From Brevibacterium sp. JSBI002 (GTDB lineage Bacteria; Actinomycetota; Actinomycetes; Actinomycetales; Brevibacteriaceae): a stretch of 64,000 nucleotides of DNA. Both the position numbers and the translations under genes were made by a program. Shown piece after piece: positions 48,214-57,457 of this stretch (its first letter is position 1; every line of letters starts with the position of its first letter). The stretch covers positions 2,852,001 to 2,916,000 of the forward strand of contig NZ_CP110341.1 of the NCBI RefSeq assembly GCF_026013965.1, in the 5' to 3' direction. Under the pieces are notes generated by a model. The model saw only the letters and a program-made list of their open reading frames with translations. It made no database searches and was not told the origin of the DNA.

Positions 48214-50097
48214 TTACTTCCGAGCTCTGACCGAGAGGTTCCCGTGCTTCGTCGAATACCATTCGCGAGCCGCCGCAGACGTGGCACGGAATCGCTTCGG
48301 AGTGCTGATCCTCCGCTTCGACGTCCACAGGTCCTGAGACCGCCGGAGAAAGACGTCGAACGTCTCATCCGCAGACTCGGAGAAGCTCTCATCGTCTACA
48401 TCGAAGGCGAGCACCGTTCTGTGCCCGAATCTGCGGAATGAGATCTCAGACAGTTCATTGATGAAGAACGTGCTGAGTTTCCTACCGGCCGCGACCAGTT
48501 CCAGCGTCTCTGCAATCGACTGATGAATACCGTCGATTTCGAGCTCAATTCTGGTGCCACCCGCGATCGGGGTGCAGGTGAGTTTCTTGGCTTCGATCGA
48601 CTGAGCCGACTTCGTGTCAGCGCTGTCCGGCAGGTTCGTCAACCGCAGCTCTCCGAGCGCCTTCTGCCAACGTCGGTACCCGGCCTCGGGGAGATAGCGG
48701 TCGACGGACTTCACCGCTGCACGACGCATGGGTTCGACTTCGCCGGATTCCAGAGAGACGAACCTTTCGATCTGGTCGGCCAGTGCGTCAATATCGCTCC
48801 ACGGAGTGATGAAGCCGTTAACGCCCTGGTCGATGAGGTCTCGCGGACCGTAGGTGATGTCGTAGACGATTGGGACACACCCGGCGCCCATCGCCTCCAG
48901 CAGGGACAGCGGCAGGCCCTCGCTCGTGCTGGTCAGTGTGGAGAACGATGCCGATGTCAGTTGTTCGTGTACATTGATGACGTACCCCGGCAGTTGGACG
49001 CGATCGTTGAGGTCGAGTTCATCGATGAGAGCTTCCAGCTTTGGTCTCGCGGGTCCCTCCCCGAGCACGGTCAGGGAGACTGCGATTCCACGGTCTCGTA
49101 GCTTTGCGACAGCTCGGATCGGGTGCTCAATGCGTTTGAGGTCGATGAGGTTCGCGACCATTACTGCGTTCCCCATGTCTCTCTCCATCGGCGGATCAGA
49201 GACGACTGATCCTTGCGGGAGTTCCCCTGTCAGCAGTCTGATGTTCTCGCCAGAGAAGCCCATGGCGCGAATAGCTTCGGCCTGCTGCTGTGTCTGCACT
49301 CCGACGATGTCGAATCGGTCGAAGTTGCGCATCGTATCTGTACGGGCCCTCAGGGGCTGCCCGTGATTACCGTTCCATGGGTGGCTGAGATGGCTTCCGT
49401 GGAGGAAGAGGATGAGTGCGAAGTCGCGGTCCGAGATTTCGTGGATGAATTCGCTGACCTTCTTGTCATCGACGATGACAACTGCCGGCGACGTCGTCAC
49501 GGTCGCTGTGATCCACGCATTGTAGAAATCGCGCGGCCGGCGCCACTCGACCATCGGCTCCCCCGCCGGAGAATGCAGGATGAATCGTCGGCCCAGTTTC
49601 GGATCCTCGATGTCAGCGAGCAGCAGGCTTCCGTCGCCTCGCAAATAGTTGCGCCGGATGACTCGACCGGTACGCGAGTTGCGGAACACGTCGTAGAAAG
49701 GGGTGATGTTCTCGAGCTCGCCGTCCTCGTCGGGGATCGGCATCCTCGGTGGCTCACTCTCAAGGCGGGCCAGTTCGGCTTCGCTTCGTCCTCGAAGATC
49801 CTGCCAGATATTGACCAGTTCAACGTCCTCTCGCATCTTCCCCTGTGCGATCAGACGATCCCTGATCTCATCTGTGTCCATGCGCGGACTGAACGTGAGA
49901 ATGGTCTGTGACAGCGGGTTGCCAAAGTTCTGGAAGCTCCGAATCCGACGCAGCGCAGCCGTCGTCATGCCGCCCATGGACTCCGGAATGCCCCACAGCA
50001 CGTTGTATACGTGGACTGCGTCGGTCCCAAATGCGGGATCGTCTGGTTCAACGTCCCGGCCGTTGCCGTTTGGGTTCGTTCGGGCTCGCAATCTCAC
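48214..50097 (-). CDS. TagE-like GT4 glycosyltransferase (poly(glycerol-phosphate) glucosyltransferase type)
   Basis: A 627-residue GT-B enzyme: N-terminal acceptor domain with HVYNVLWGIPESMGGMTTAAL, then FLHGSHLSHPWNG, GVQTQQQAEAIRAMG, NLIDLKRIEHPIRA, and the donor-site ESxxEGLP-type STSEGLPLSLLEAMGAG. TagE enzymes decorate teichoic-acid chains with glucose or GlcNAc. The C-terminal ~100 residues are an extra beta-rich domain. GTG 50097 has a good GAGGAAAGG upstream. It is the last gene of the seven-gene minus-strand operon. Confidence 0.87.
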   Translation of the reverse strand: MRLRARTNPNGNGRDVEPDDPAFGTDAVHVYNVLWGIPESMGGMTTAALRRIRSFQNFGNPLSQTILTFSPRMDTDEIRDRLIAQGKMREDVELVNIWQDLRGRSEAELARLESEPPRMPIPDEDGELENITPFYDVFRNSRTGRVIRRNYLRGDGSLLLADIEDPKLGRRFILHSPAGEPMVEWRRPRDFYNAWITATVTTSPAVVIVDDKKVSEFIHEISDRDFALILFLHGSHLSHPWNGNHGQPLRARTDTMRNFDRFDIVGVQTQQQAEAIRAMGFSGENIRLLTGELPQGSVVSDPPMERDMGNAVMVANLIDLKRIEHPIRAVAKLRDRGIAVSLTVLGEGPARPKLEALIDELDLNDRVQLPGYVINVHEQLTSASFSTLTSTSEGLPLSLLEAMGAGCVPIVYDITYGPRDLIDQGVNGFITPWSDIDALADQIERFVSLESGEVEPMRRAAVKSVDRYLPEAGYRRWQKALGELRLTNLPDSADTKSAQSIEAKKLTCTPIAGGTRIELEIDGIHQSIAETLELVAAGRKLSTFFINELSEISFRRFGHRTVLAFDVDDESFSESADETFDVFLRRSQDLWTSKRRISTPKRFRATSAAAREWYSTKHGNLSVRARK

Positions 50098-50140
50098 AAG
50101 TGGTACCTTTCCTCAGCGCTCATCGACGACAAACGGGCAA

Positions 50141-52792
50141 TCAGCGCGTCAGCGCCATACGGCCGAAGTGGCGAGCCTGACGGCGCCAATTGACGATCTT
50201 GGGAACGTCCGCTGCCTCCCACTGGGCTTGGATGTTCCAGTCACCGTCGAGGTCGGCATATCGGTCTTTCACGATCATCTGCATCGCATCGATATAGCTG
50301 AGCCCATTCTGCTGCACGAGACCGAGGACTCGTTCCACGACACCTTCGCTGCGCAGTCGAGCCAGATTGAGCACTGCAATCTGCGGATCGAACGGCACGA
50401 AGTCTTCGCTCATCCCCGCGTGGCTGGCGAAGACGAAGTCGAGGGCGCCCGTGTGATCGTCACCGAACGAGCTCGCGATCCGCCGCATCAATGTGAGACC
50501 GCTGGATCGATTCTTCCTGACGTCATGTTTCGCAGCCACCAGTGCGTCTCCGAACTCGACGGTCGAGAGCTCGGTGATGTCTGCAGAAACCTCGGCGGTT
50601 GCGGGCACGACGATGAGACGCTCGTGGTCCGCAAACAGCGCAGGCAGAACAGCCGACAGCACTTCAGACGTGTTCTTCTCGTCTCCCAATTCGACCGACG
50701 GAAGGATGTCGATACTCCCCTGGATGAGCTCGCCTCGGATCTCGTCGACCTCGCTTGACGTCAACACACCGTTCGGCAGCCACACTCGGTATGCGGCTCC
50801 TGTGTGGGTCTCGAGAGTGCGGAGCGCCTTCCCGACCAAAGTCCCTTCGCCTTTCTCAACGGTCATGACGACGTCGGTGACCTGCGCGTCAGGTGCGGGG
50901 CGTTCGATTCCGCTCAGTGCCGAGGCAACGGTCTCTCTGTCCGCGACGGGTAGTTGGGCAGAGGCCAGGTACTCGTCAGCAAATGCCATCGCATCTGCCG
51001 TGATCTCGACCCACTTCGCGTAGATCTCGTCTTCGGATGCGCCCGTTGCGATGAGGGGCAGCAGCACAGCGAGCTTGTCGAGGATTCCATTGCGAATGGC
51101 ATCGAACTCGGCTGCGTCGATGCCGATGAGTCCGCCGAACCGGGAATCGGACTTGTTCTTGGGTTCGAAGTCGACGTCGGCCCCGACCGATCGTGCCGGC
51201 AGATTCGCGTGCAGGCGGGAAGTGAGGACGTGCTTGTACTTGTAGGCGTAGTCAGCGACCCAGTTGCGTGCGAGTTCGAGGTTCTCCGGGAACGATTTAT
51301 CGCGGATCGCGGTGACGGTCTGCTTCTTCTTCGGTCCCTTGTTGTCTTTCGTCCAGTCGACGCGCAGCGTCCCTGAGCGACGGTCGGGTGAGGGCGCGGG
51401 GAAGAGAGTATCGACCGTCGTCGTCAGGCAGCCGGAGAAGAATGCGGGCACACCGACTGCGCGCAGCACGGCGACGGACTGCCAGTCACGGCAACCGACC
51501 GGTCCGTACTTCTTGAGGTAGGCGATGGCTTCGGGGGTGAGCATCTCGGGGTAGCGCACGAACACGGACAGCAGGATCGGGCGCAGATTCGGGTGGAACG
51601 GGATGTTGAAAGACTTCCCGAAGATGTCGTGCATGTACCAGCCGAAGGCGATGTACCAGGTGTCCTCTGGGATGTCCTGATAGACGTTGCCGTCACGGTA
51701 GACCTCGACCAGGTTGAGTTCGGCCTGTGGTCCCGCGTACTTTCGTTCCTCTTTGACTGACTTGCGGAACTTCTTGAAGAGTGCTGTCAGTCCTTCGTCG
51801 CCGGAGAACGTGAGGTTCTCATACCGGAGGAGGTGACCAATCGAGGCAATCGTCTGGATGTAGTCGCCGATGTTGCGTGACCGGATCCCCGGCTGATCGT
51901 AACTGAGGACACCGAAGTTGCGCTTTCCGGCTGTCGTCGGCAGAGCCTCGAGGTGCTTTCCTCCCGGGAGCCAGTCGCGCATGCGGTTGAGTTCGTAACG
52001 CACGGCCGAATCGGCGTCGTCCTCCATCTGGTCGAGACGAGCTTCGACCAGAGTCCGGACCTGGTCGAAGGCATCGATGCAGAAAGCCGATTCGGCGGTG
52101 CGCAGCACTGCCTTCGCACTCCACTTGTCGGTCTCCCCCGCTTTGTCCGCAGTCTCCAAAAGCGGCAGTGCCTCGTGTCCGAGCGTGTCGATCGCGGTCG
52201 GGTAGTACTCCTCGGCGGCGGCGACGATGATCTCCCGGTCTTCGATCTTCTCGAACTGTGCCCATGCGACCTCGGGGTCCGATGACCGCTGGTAGGCCAA
52301 GCCTAAGAGAACCCTTCCGGCTTCCTCGGTGGAGGCATTGCTGCGGAGGTTGAGCCCGACCGACACGGTGTCTGCCAGGTGTCCGGCGGCGACGAGAGAC
52401 CGTCCGGCCTTCACGACAGCGGGACCGAACGACGATCCGTGGGTCAGGGCTTCGGATAGTGCCGCGTGAGACTTGAGGCGTGCCAGCTGCCGTGCCTTGG
52501 CGTCGACCTCGCGTGTCGATGGGGCAACAGTCCATCCATCGGTGTTCTCTGCTGTCGCACCGTGCAGTCCCGTTGCCAGTTTCCGGTAGGCACGAGCGGT
52601 TTCGGTCGCGATCTTTTTCGGTTTGCCGGACGACTTGCCGGTGCCGCCGGTTGCGCGCTCGCGCACGTACTTCGTCCCGGAGGCCCGCTCGACCACGGGC
52701 AGTGCACGACGGGCGATCCCGTGGACAACTGGTTTCACCAGTTCTCTTCCCTTGCTGAGGTAGCGGTCCGCGGCATTTCGTCCAGTTGTCAC
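50141..52792 (-). CDS. Polysaccharide pyruvyl transferase fused to a GT8-like domain
   Basis: The 883-residue protein has an N-terminal helical region (~1-290), a pyruvyl transferase domain (~291-560: NFGVLSYDQPGIRSRNIGDY, CGRDW-type GCRDWQSVAVLRA, TSRLHANLPA), and a C-terminal GT8-type glycosyltransferase fold (~655-870), shown by PFDPQIAVLNLARLR near the metal-binding region and YADLDGDWNIQAQ. A protein joining pyruvylation and glycosyl transfer could finish a branch in one place. It is the second-last gene of the operon, 43 bases before the TagE-like gene. Confidence 0.8.
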   Translation of the reverse strand: MTTGRNAADRYLSKGRELVKPVVHGIARRALPVVERASGTKYVRERATGGTGKSSGKPKKIATETARAYRKLATGLHGATAENTDGWTVAPSTREVDAKARQLARLKSHAALSEALTHGSSFGPAVVKAGRSLVAAGHLADTVSVGLNLRSNASTEEAGRVLLGLAYQRSSDPEVAWAQFEKIEDREIIVAAAEEYYPTAIDTLGHEALPLLETADKAGETDKWSAKAVLRTAESAFCIDAFDQVRTLVEARLDQMEDDADSAVRYELNRMRDWLPGGKHLEALPTTAGKRNFGVLSYDQPGIRSRNIGDYIQTIASIGHLLRYENLTFSGDEGLTALFKKFRKSVKEERKYAGPQAELNLVEVYRDGNVYQDIPEDTWYIAFGWYMHDIFGKSFNIPFHPNLRPILLSVFVRYPEMLTPEAIAYLKKYGPVGCRDWQSVAVLRAVGVPAFFSGCLTTTVDTLFPAPSPDRRSGTLRVDWTKDNKGPKKKQTVTAIRDKSFPENLELARNWVADYAYKYKHVLTSRLHANLPARSVGADVDFEPKNKSDSRFGGLIGIDAAEFDAIRNGILDKLAVLLPLIATGASEDEIYAKWVEITADAMAFADEYLASAQLPVADRETVASALSGIERPAPDAQVTDVVMTVEKGEGTLVGKALRTLETHTGAAYRVWLPNGVLTSSEVDEIRGELIQGSIDILPSVELGDEKNTSEVLSAVLPALFADHERLIVVPATAEVSADITELSTVEFGDALVAAKHDVRKNRSSGLTLMRRIASSFGDDHTGALDFVFASHAGMSEDFVPFDPQIAVLNLARLRSEGVVERVLGLVQQNGLSYIDAMQMIVKDRYADLDGDWNIQAQWEAADVPKIVNWRRQARHFGRMALTR

Positions 52793-52922
52793 TCGTTTCG
52801 TCCTTTGCAGAGATTTCGGTGAACGGTCGTGGGATCAGGTGTGAGGCTCGGAGTCGATCAGCCACACGATATCGAACTTCACTGTCAGTTCGATGAATCG
52901 GTGACCGATTTCCTTCCGAAGG

Positions 52923-55043
52923 TCAGCCGAAGGTGTCCAAACCTGTCCGGCTGAGTCTCGATCCGAGTTGAGGTGCGAGGGTTTCCGCATAGGTCGCAGT
53001 GATGTGTGCGGTATCGAAGTAGGTGATGACGCCGCCGATGACAGGCTCGCAGCGCCCCTCGGGGCAGAACCAGTCCTCGGGATAGATGACAGAGAGCCGT
53101 TTCGAATCGATCGATTTCGCCGAGGCTGCCAAGGGGTCCATCCAGTGCCATTCCTCCGGAGCTCCGGAACAGGCAGCGAGATCATCTTCATGTTTGGCTA
53201 CACAGTCCGGCACATTGATGTCCTGCCCACCCGGGTACGGGGTGTCCCGGATGACGACGACATCGAGTTCCGCATCGATCCAGCGTTGCAGGATCTCCCT
53301 GTGCCCTTCGGGAGCCTTCGCTTCGGTTTCGTCCCAGTCCATCCCGTCCAACGGCGTCGACTGGCGTTCCGAGGTGATCACGGCGTCGAAGCCGCCTTGG
53401 GTCGTCCGCTCGGTGACCCAATCAGCGTAGTGCTGACATCCTTTGGTCTCGTCGGAAGTCGAGAGATCCTGCGGCAGGGTCGAAATGCTGCAGTTCGAAG
53501 CGAGGAACGTGGTGATGGTCAGGTCTTTCTCCTCGGCCAACCGTTCGAGCGCCGGCAGCCAATGACCGGCATGCGAATTGCCGACCAAGGCGACATGCTT
53601 CGAGCCGTCTCCGTAGGTGCACTCGGGTTTGCTCGCGTAAGGGGCGCTGGCCCAGCAGCCGTCCGCGTAAGCCTTGGACTTGTCCTTCTTCGCCGCTGCC
53701 GGTTCCATCTGGAGGGACTCCATTCCCTCGCAATTGGGATTGTCCTTCGCGTTGGGCAGGAGGATCCTGCCGCCGAGGCAGGAGTCCGGGTCATCCAGCC
53801 GGGCTTGGAGTTCGTCCTCATTCTGCTCGACGAGGTTGTTCGCGACGACCATCTGGCTGAGACCGAGGGCAACAACGAGCGCCATAGCCACAGCTGCGAA
53901 GCCAAAGGTCTTCTTTGAACTGCTGAAGAACGCTGATTTGCGGAATCGGTTCTCCACCCAGGCCGTCGACGCCCAGGCGGCGACGATCGAGACCAGGATG
54001 ATGGCGATGTTGTCGATCACGCCGAGGCTCTCTGAACGGCCCAGCTTGACCGAGGCGTAGGGCACAAGGACGATGAGCGGCCAGTGCCAGAGATAGACGG
54101 AGTACGAGATATCGCCGAGGAAGCGCACCGGTCGCAGCGACAGCAGCGGAAGTACAGACGTGCGTCCGCGGGAGTCGGCGAGGATGACGAGAGCTGTCGA
54201 CAGCACCGGGACGAGCGCAATGTATCCGGGGAAGGGCATGTCCGCGCGAATGAGAAATGTGGCGGCCACGATGCCAGCGAGACCGATCCATCCGAGCAAT
54301 GAGCTGAACGGCAGTCGTTCGGGTCGAATATAGAGCACGAAGATGGCGACAAGGCCCCCGGCAGCCAGCTCCCACATCCTCGTCGGGGTGATGAAGTAGG
54401 CCATTGCGGGTTCTGCGGCCGTGTACCAGATGGAGAAGACGAACGAGGCGAGGAAGATCCCGAGGACGGTGAACCCGACGATTCTCTTCGATCGACCGAG
54501 CTTTGTTCCGATGAGGAATGCCAGGCCGATGATCATGGGCCAGACGAAGTAGAACTGCTCTTCGACTGACAGCGACCAGAAATGCTGTACCGGTGATGGA
54601 GCATTGTCTGCGGCGAGGTAGTCGACGCTGGAGACAGCGAAGTCCCAGTTGACGACGTAGAGGCCAGCAGAGAGGATCTGCCGCCCGGTATCGGCCCACA
54701 CCGACTGCGGAGCGACGAGGAAGGTGGCGATGCCGACGAGGAAGAGGACGAGCAGGGATGCCGGCAGCAGTCGCCGGACACGTCGTGCCCAGAACTTGGC
54801 TACGTCCGACCAGCTTCGCGGAGGGGACTTGATGAGGTGGGTGGTGATGAGGAAGCCGGAGATGACGAAGAAGATGTCGACTCCGACGAATCCGCCGTCG
54901 AATGTAGTCGGCCACAGGTGGTACAGCAGCACGATCCCCACGGCCAGTGCACGCAGCCCCTGGATATCGGAGCGGAAGCCGGAGGGCTGAGGTGCGCTGT
55001 TCGCGTGGGGAGAGCTTTCAGCAACGTACGCTGATGACGACAT
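52923..55043 (-). CDS. Acyltransferase-3 / SGNH O-acyltransferase (OafA type)
   Basis: The 706-residue protein has ten or so membrane spans (residues ~30-400) with the AT3 signatures RSDIQGLRALAVGIVLLYHL and FDGGFVGVDIFFVISGFL, then an external SGNH domain starting VALVGNSHAGHWLPALERL, with the nucleophile Ser and, near the end, DTAHIT for the Asp/His pair. It transfers acyl groups (acetyl or similar) through the membrane onto the finished polymer. This suggests O-acylation of the teichoic acid made by the operon. Confidence 0.92.
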   Translation of the reverse strand: MSSSAYVAESSPHANSAPQPSGFRSDIQGLRALAVGIVLLYHLWPTTFDGGFVGVDIFFVISGFLITTHLIKSPPRSWSDVAKFWARRVRRLLPASLLVLFLVGIATFLVAPQSVWADTGRQILSAGLYVVNWDFAVSSVDYLAADNAPSPVQHFWSLSVEEQFYFVWPMIIGLAFLIGTKLGRSKRIVGFTVLGIFLASFVFSIWYTAAEPAMAYFITPTRMWELAAGGLVAIFVLYIRPERLPFSSLLGWIGLAGIVAATFLIRADMPFPGYIALVPVLSTALVILADSRGRTSVLPLLSLRPVRFLGDISYSVYLWHWPLIVLVPYASVKLGRSESLGVIDNIAIILVSIVAAWASTAWVENRFRKSAFFSSSKKTFGFAAVAMALVVALGLSQMVVANNLVEQNEDELQARLDDPDSCLGGRILLPNAKDNPNCEGMESLQMEPAAAKKDKSKAYADGCWASAPYASKPECTYGDGSKHVALVGNSHAGHWLPALERLAEEKDLTITTFLASNCSISTLPQDLSTSDETKGCQHYADWVTERTTQGGFDAVITSERQSTPLDGMDWDETEAKAPEGHREILQRWIDAELDVVVIRDTPYPGGQDINVPDCVAKHEDDLAACSGAPEEWHWMDPLAASAKSIDSKRLSVIYPEDWFCPEGRCEPVIGGVITYFDTAHITATYAETLAPQLGSRLSRTGLDTFG

Positions 55044-55148
55044 GAAGCGGCTCCACTCGGTTTCTCAGTCGGTGAGGTCGGACCCGACCGCGGTCCCCTC
55101 TTTGTTCTCGGTGCGATCTCTCGCGCGCCGGGCGGATAATCCTGGCGT

Positions 55149-56072
55149 TCACACGATCGGGGGGCGTCCGTGCCGGGACATTCGAAGTACACCTCGTCTT
55201 GACAGCTTCTGCCTGTCTTCGTCTTGGCCCCACGGGTCGAGACGCCAGCCGGCCCGCCATCCTTCCATCCAGGCCTTGAGCTGATGTGGCTTGTTGGCCC
55301 ATTTGATGAACTGCATCAAGGTCCAGGAGCCCACATAGGCCCAGCTGAACGGCCACGGCAGGTTGCGTCGGGCCAGCCAGACTCTGTTTCTCGCATTCAT
55401 GTAGAAGTATTCGTCGTGGCGCCTCGGGTCGATCACTGGGTGAGCGACGGCGAGGTCGCCCATGTACCAGACGATGTAGCCGGCGTCCCATACCCTCCAC
55501 GCGAGTTCGATTCCCTCGTGTGCGTACCAGAAGGGGGCTGGCCATCCGCCGCACGCGTCGAAGGCCCGGCGCTGCATGCAGACTGCGCCTTCCCACACAG
55601 AGAACACATTCGATGAATGGTCGGCGCTTCCCTTCTTCAGTCTGGGAATCCACCGTTTCGGTGCATCCGGCCCACCGGGCTCCTCAACCCTTGGCTGGAT
55701 CAGTCCGATCTGCGGTTTAGTCCGCATCAGTTGTGCCATGCGCATCAGCGACGTGTCATCCGGCAGCCATGCGTCATCGTCAAGGAAGAACAGGAACTCG
55801 CCGTCGACGTGGGGGACTCCGGCGTTGCGTCCGGCCGGAATGCCGAGGTTCTCCGGCAGACCGAGCTTCTTGACCTGGTCCGGGATTCCTTCCGGTTCCC
55901 ACCCGTTGCCCACGCAGACGATGTCGAGGTCGACGCCCTTCTGCGCGAGAAGTGATTCGAATCCGCGGTTGAGGTCGTCGAGTCGCTTTCCCTGGCTCAG
56001 GACGACGACGCCGAATGTGTACCGGCGATTCTCTTCGAACCGCTGGGAGAGGATCCTCGAAGCATCGCTCAT
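55149..56072 (-). CDS. GT2-family glycosyltransferase
   Basis: A 307-residue GT2 protein with FGVVVLSQGKRLDDLNRG, VCVGNGWEPEGIPDQVK, ENLGIPAGRNAGVPHVDGEFLFFLDDDAWLPDD (the DDD metal site), and WYAHEGIELAWRVWDAGY with the catalytic-base ED/EG region. It is like rhamnosyl- or galactofuranosyl-transferases. It overlaps the CDP-alcohol transferase gene by four bases, and the trio with tagD looks conserved in actinobacteria, suggesting work on one linkage unit. ATG 56072 follows AAGAGGCTGTC. Confidence 0.87.
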   Translation of the reverse strand: MSDASRILSQRFEENRRYTFGVVVLSQGKRLDDLNRGFESLLAQKGVDLDIVCVGNGWEPEGIPDQVKKLGLPENLGIPAGRNAGVPHVDGEFLFFLDDDAWLPDDTSLMRMAQLMRTKPQIGLIQPRVEEPGGPDAPKRWIPRLKKGSADHSSNVFSVWEGAVCMQRRAFDACGGWPAPFWYAHEGIELAWRVWDAGYIVWYMGDLAVAHPVIDPRRHDEYFYMNARNRVWLARRNLPWPFSWAYVGSWTLMQFIKWANKPHQLKAWMEGWRAGWRLDPWGQDEDRQKLSRRGVLRMSRHGRPPIV

Positions 56073-56899
56073 GACAGCCTCTTCGATGCCATGATCGACA
56101 GGAAATGTCCGATGACCGAGAGCAGGCACAAGGGCGCCATGATGAGAACGAGCCATCGCTCTCCGAACAGCGGTCCGGCCCCTGGTACCACAGCAATCGC
56201 TGTCACGATGCTCGAGAGCAGCGCCATAAGCGACATCTCCACAGAATGGAAGATCCGGTGGAAGGGCACGAAGCGGGCGATACGTTTGAGGGTGGCGACG
56301 AGACCCGGGTTGACCTCGGTGGCCGCCTTGGAATCAGCGAGTTTGTCGAGGCCGTTGAACGCGCGGGAGACGTGGACCATGTCGTTGAGCGCCTTGTTGA
56401 GCAGGACCAGTGCGGCCAACGCGGTGCCGGCGAGGAGAAGAGGGTAGGAACCGGTCGGATCTTCGACGAGGTTGTTCCACTCCCCCACGGCCCGCACACC
56501 GAGGGCAACCGCGACCAGGCCCTCTGTGGTGTAGTGGCCGACCTTATCGAGGAAGACGCCCTTGGCTCCGCTGGTGCCTCTCCAGCGAGCGACTTCACCG
56601 TCGCAGCAGTCGATGTACATCTGCACTTGGGAGAAGAAGACGGCAAGCACAGCGCCCCAGATTCCGGGGATCAAGAGGCTTCCGGCGACGCACCACCCAG
56701 CCAGGATCATCAGACCGGTGACGCCGTTGGCGCTGATTCTGGTGCGCACGAGCAGCATCGTGAAGTAGATCGAGATGTGCCGGAGGTAGAGCTGCGCGGT
56801 CCAGTGCTCCGCGTTCTTGCGGCTGCGGACTTCGATCGGCTGTGCCTTGGCCCGAAGCTCCGACAGCGTCGGATGTTTCGCCGGGGACTCTTCGGGCAC
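56069..56899 (-). CDS. CDP-alcohol phosphatidyltransferase-family enzyme, D4-to-His variant
   Basis: The 276-residue membrane protein has five or six spans and the CDP-alcohol phosphotransferase motif, with D97, D100, G101, A104, R105, G114, D118; the fourth Asp, the usual catalytic base, is replaced by His122. It stands between tagD and a GT2. It may use CDP-glycerol from TagD to make a lipid- or sugar-linked glycerol phosphate. GTG 56899 is chosen, as AGAGAGG lies seven bases upstream; ATG 56920 would add seven residues. Confidence 0.8.
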   Translation of the reverse strand: MPEESPAKHPTLSELRAKAQPIEVRSRKNAEHWTAQLYLRHISIYFTMLLVRTRISANGVTGLMILAGWCVAGSLLIPGIWGAVLAVFFSQVQMYIDCCDGEVARWRGTSGAKGVFLDKVGHYTTEGLVAVALGVRAVGEWNNLVEDPTGSYPLLLAGTALAALVLLNKALNDMVHVSRAFNGLDKLADSKAATEVNPGLVATLKRIARFVPFHRIFHSVEMSLMALLSSIVTAIAVVPGAGPLFGERWLVLIMAPLCLLSVIGHFLSIMASKRLS

Positions 56900-56964
56900 G
56901 TCCGTTCCTCTCTGATTCATGGATGGTATCCAGCCACGATAGCGCGAAGCCCGCGCCGGTTCGG

Positions 56965-57354
56965 TCAGGACTTGCCCAGCTCGGTCTTGATCCGCGTCGT
57001 CGAGATCTCGGGTGTGCGGGGGAGGTAGACGACCTCGCACTTGTCTTTGAGGAAGTCGAACTCGCCTTCCCAGTCGTCGCCCATTACGAACGTGTCGATG
57101 TGGTACTTGTCGACATCAGTCGACTTCTGCTCCCAGTTGTCTTCAGGAATGACGAGGTCGACGTAGCGGATCGCCTCGAGCATGTGCTTGCGCTCTTCGT
57201 AGCTGAAGTACGACTTCTTGCCCTTGCCTGCGTTGAACTCGTCGCTGGAGAGAGCAACCACCAAGTAGTCGCCCTGGTCCTTGCACCGCTGGAGCAGGCG
57301 GATATGCCCGTAGTGGAGCAGGTCGAAGGTTCCGTAAGTGATGACTCGTCGCAT
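56965..57354 (-). CDS. tagD: Glycerol-3-phosphate cytidylyltransferase
   Basis: The 129-residue enzyme makes CDP-glycerol from CTP and sn-glycerol 3-phosphate, the donor for poly(glycerol phosphate). It shows YGTFDLLHYGHIRLLQ with the HxGH motif, and RTPEISTTRIK with the ISTT motif; length is typical of TagD. It lies 45 bases before its CDP-alcohol transferase neighbour. The locus therefore has both CDP-glycerol and, probably, another CDP-alditol supply. Confidence 0.95.
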   Translation of the reverse strand: MRRVITYGTFDLLHYGHIRLLQRCKDQGDYLVVALSSDEFNAGKGKKSYFSYEERKHMLEAIRYVDLVIPEDNWEQKSTDVDKYHIDTFVMGDDWEGEFDFLKDKCEVVYLPRTPEISTTRIKTELGKS

Positions 57355-57457
57355 TGCTGTTTCCGTCCAGTGATCGGAGCCCAGGTGGTGGGCCGCGGAA
57401 TTGGTCCGGCGTTATTTTACCATTCTGTAATTTCGAGTTAAGAAATTGTCATATGCT

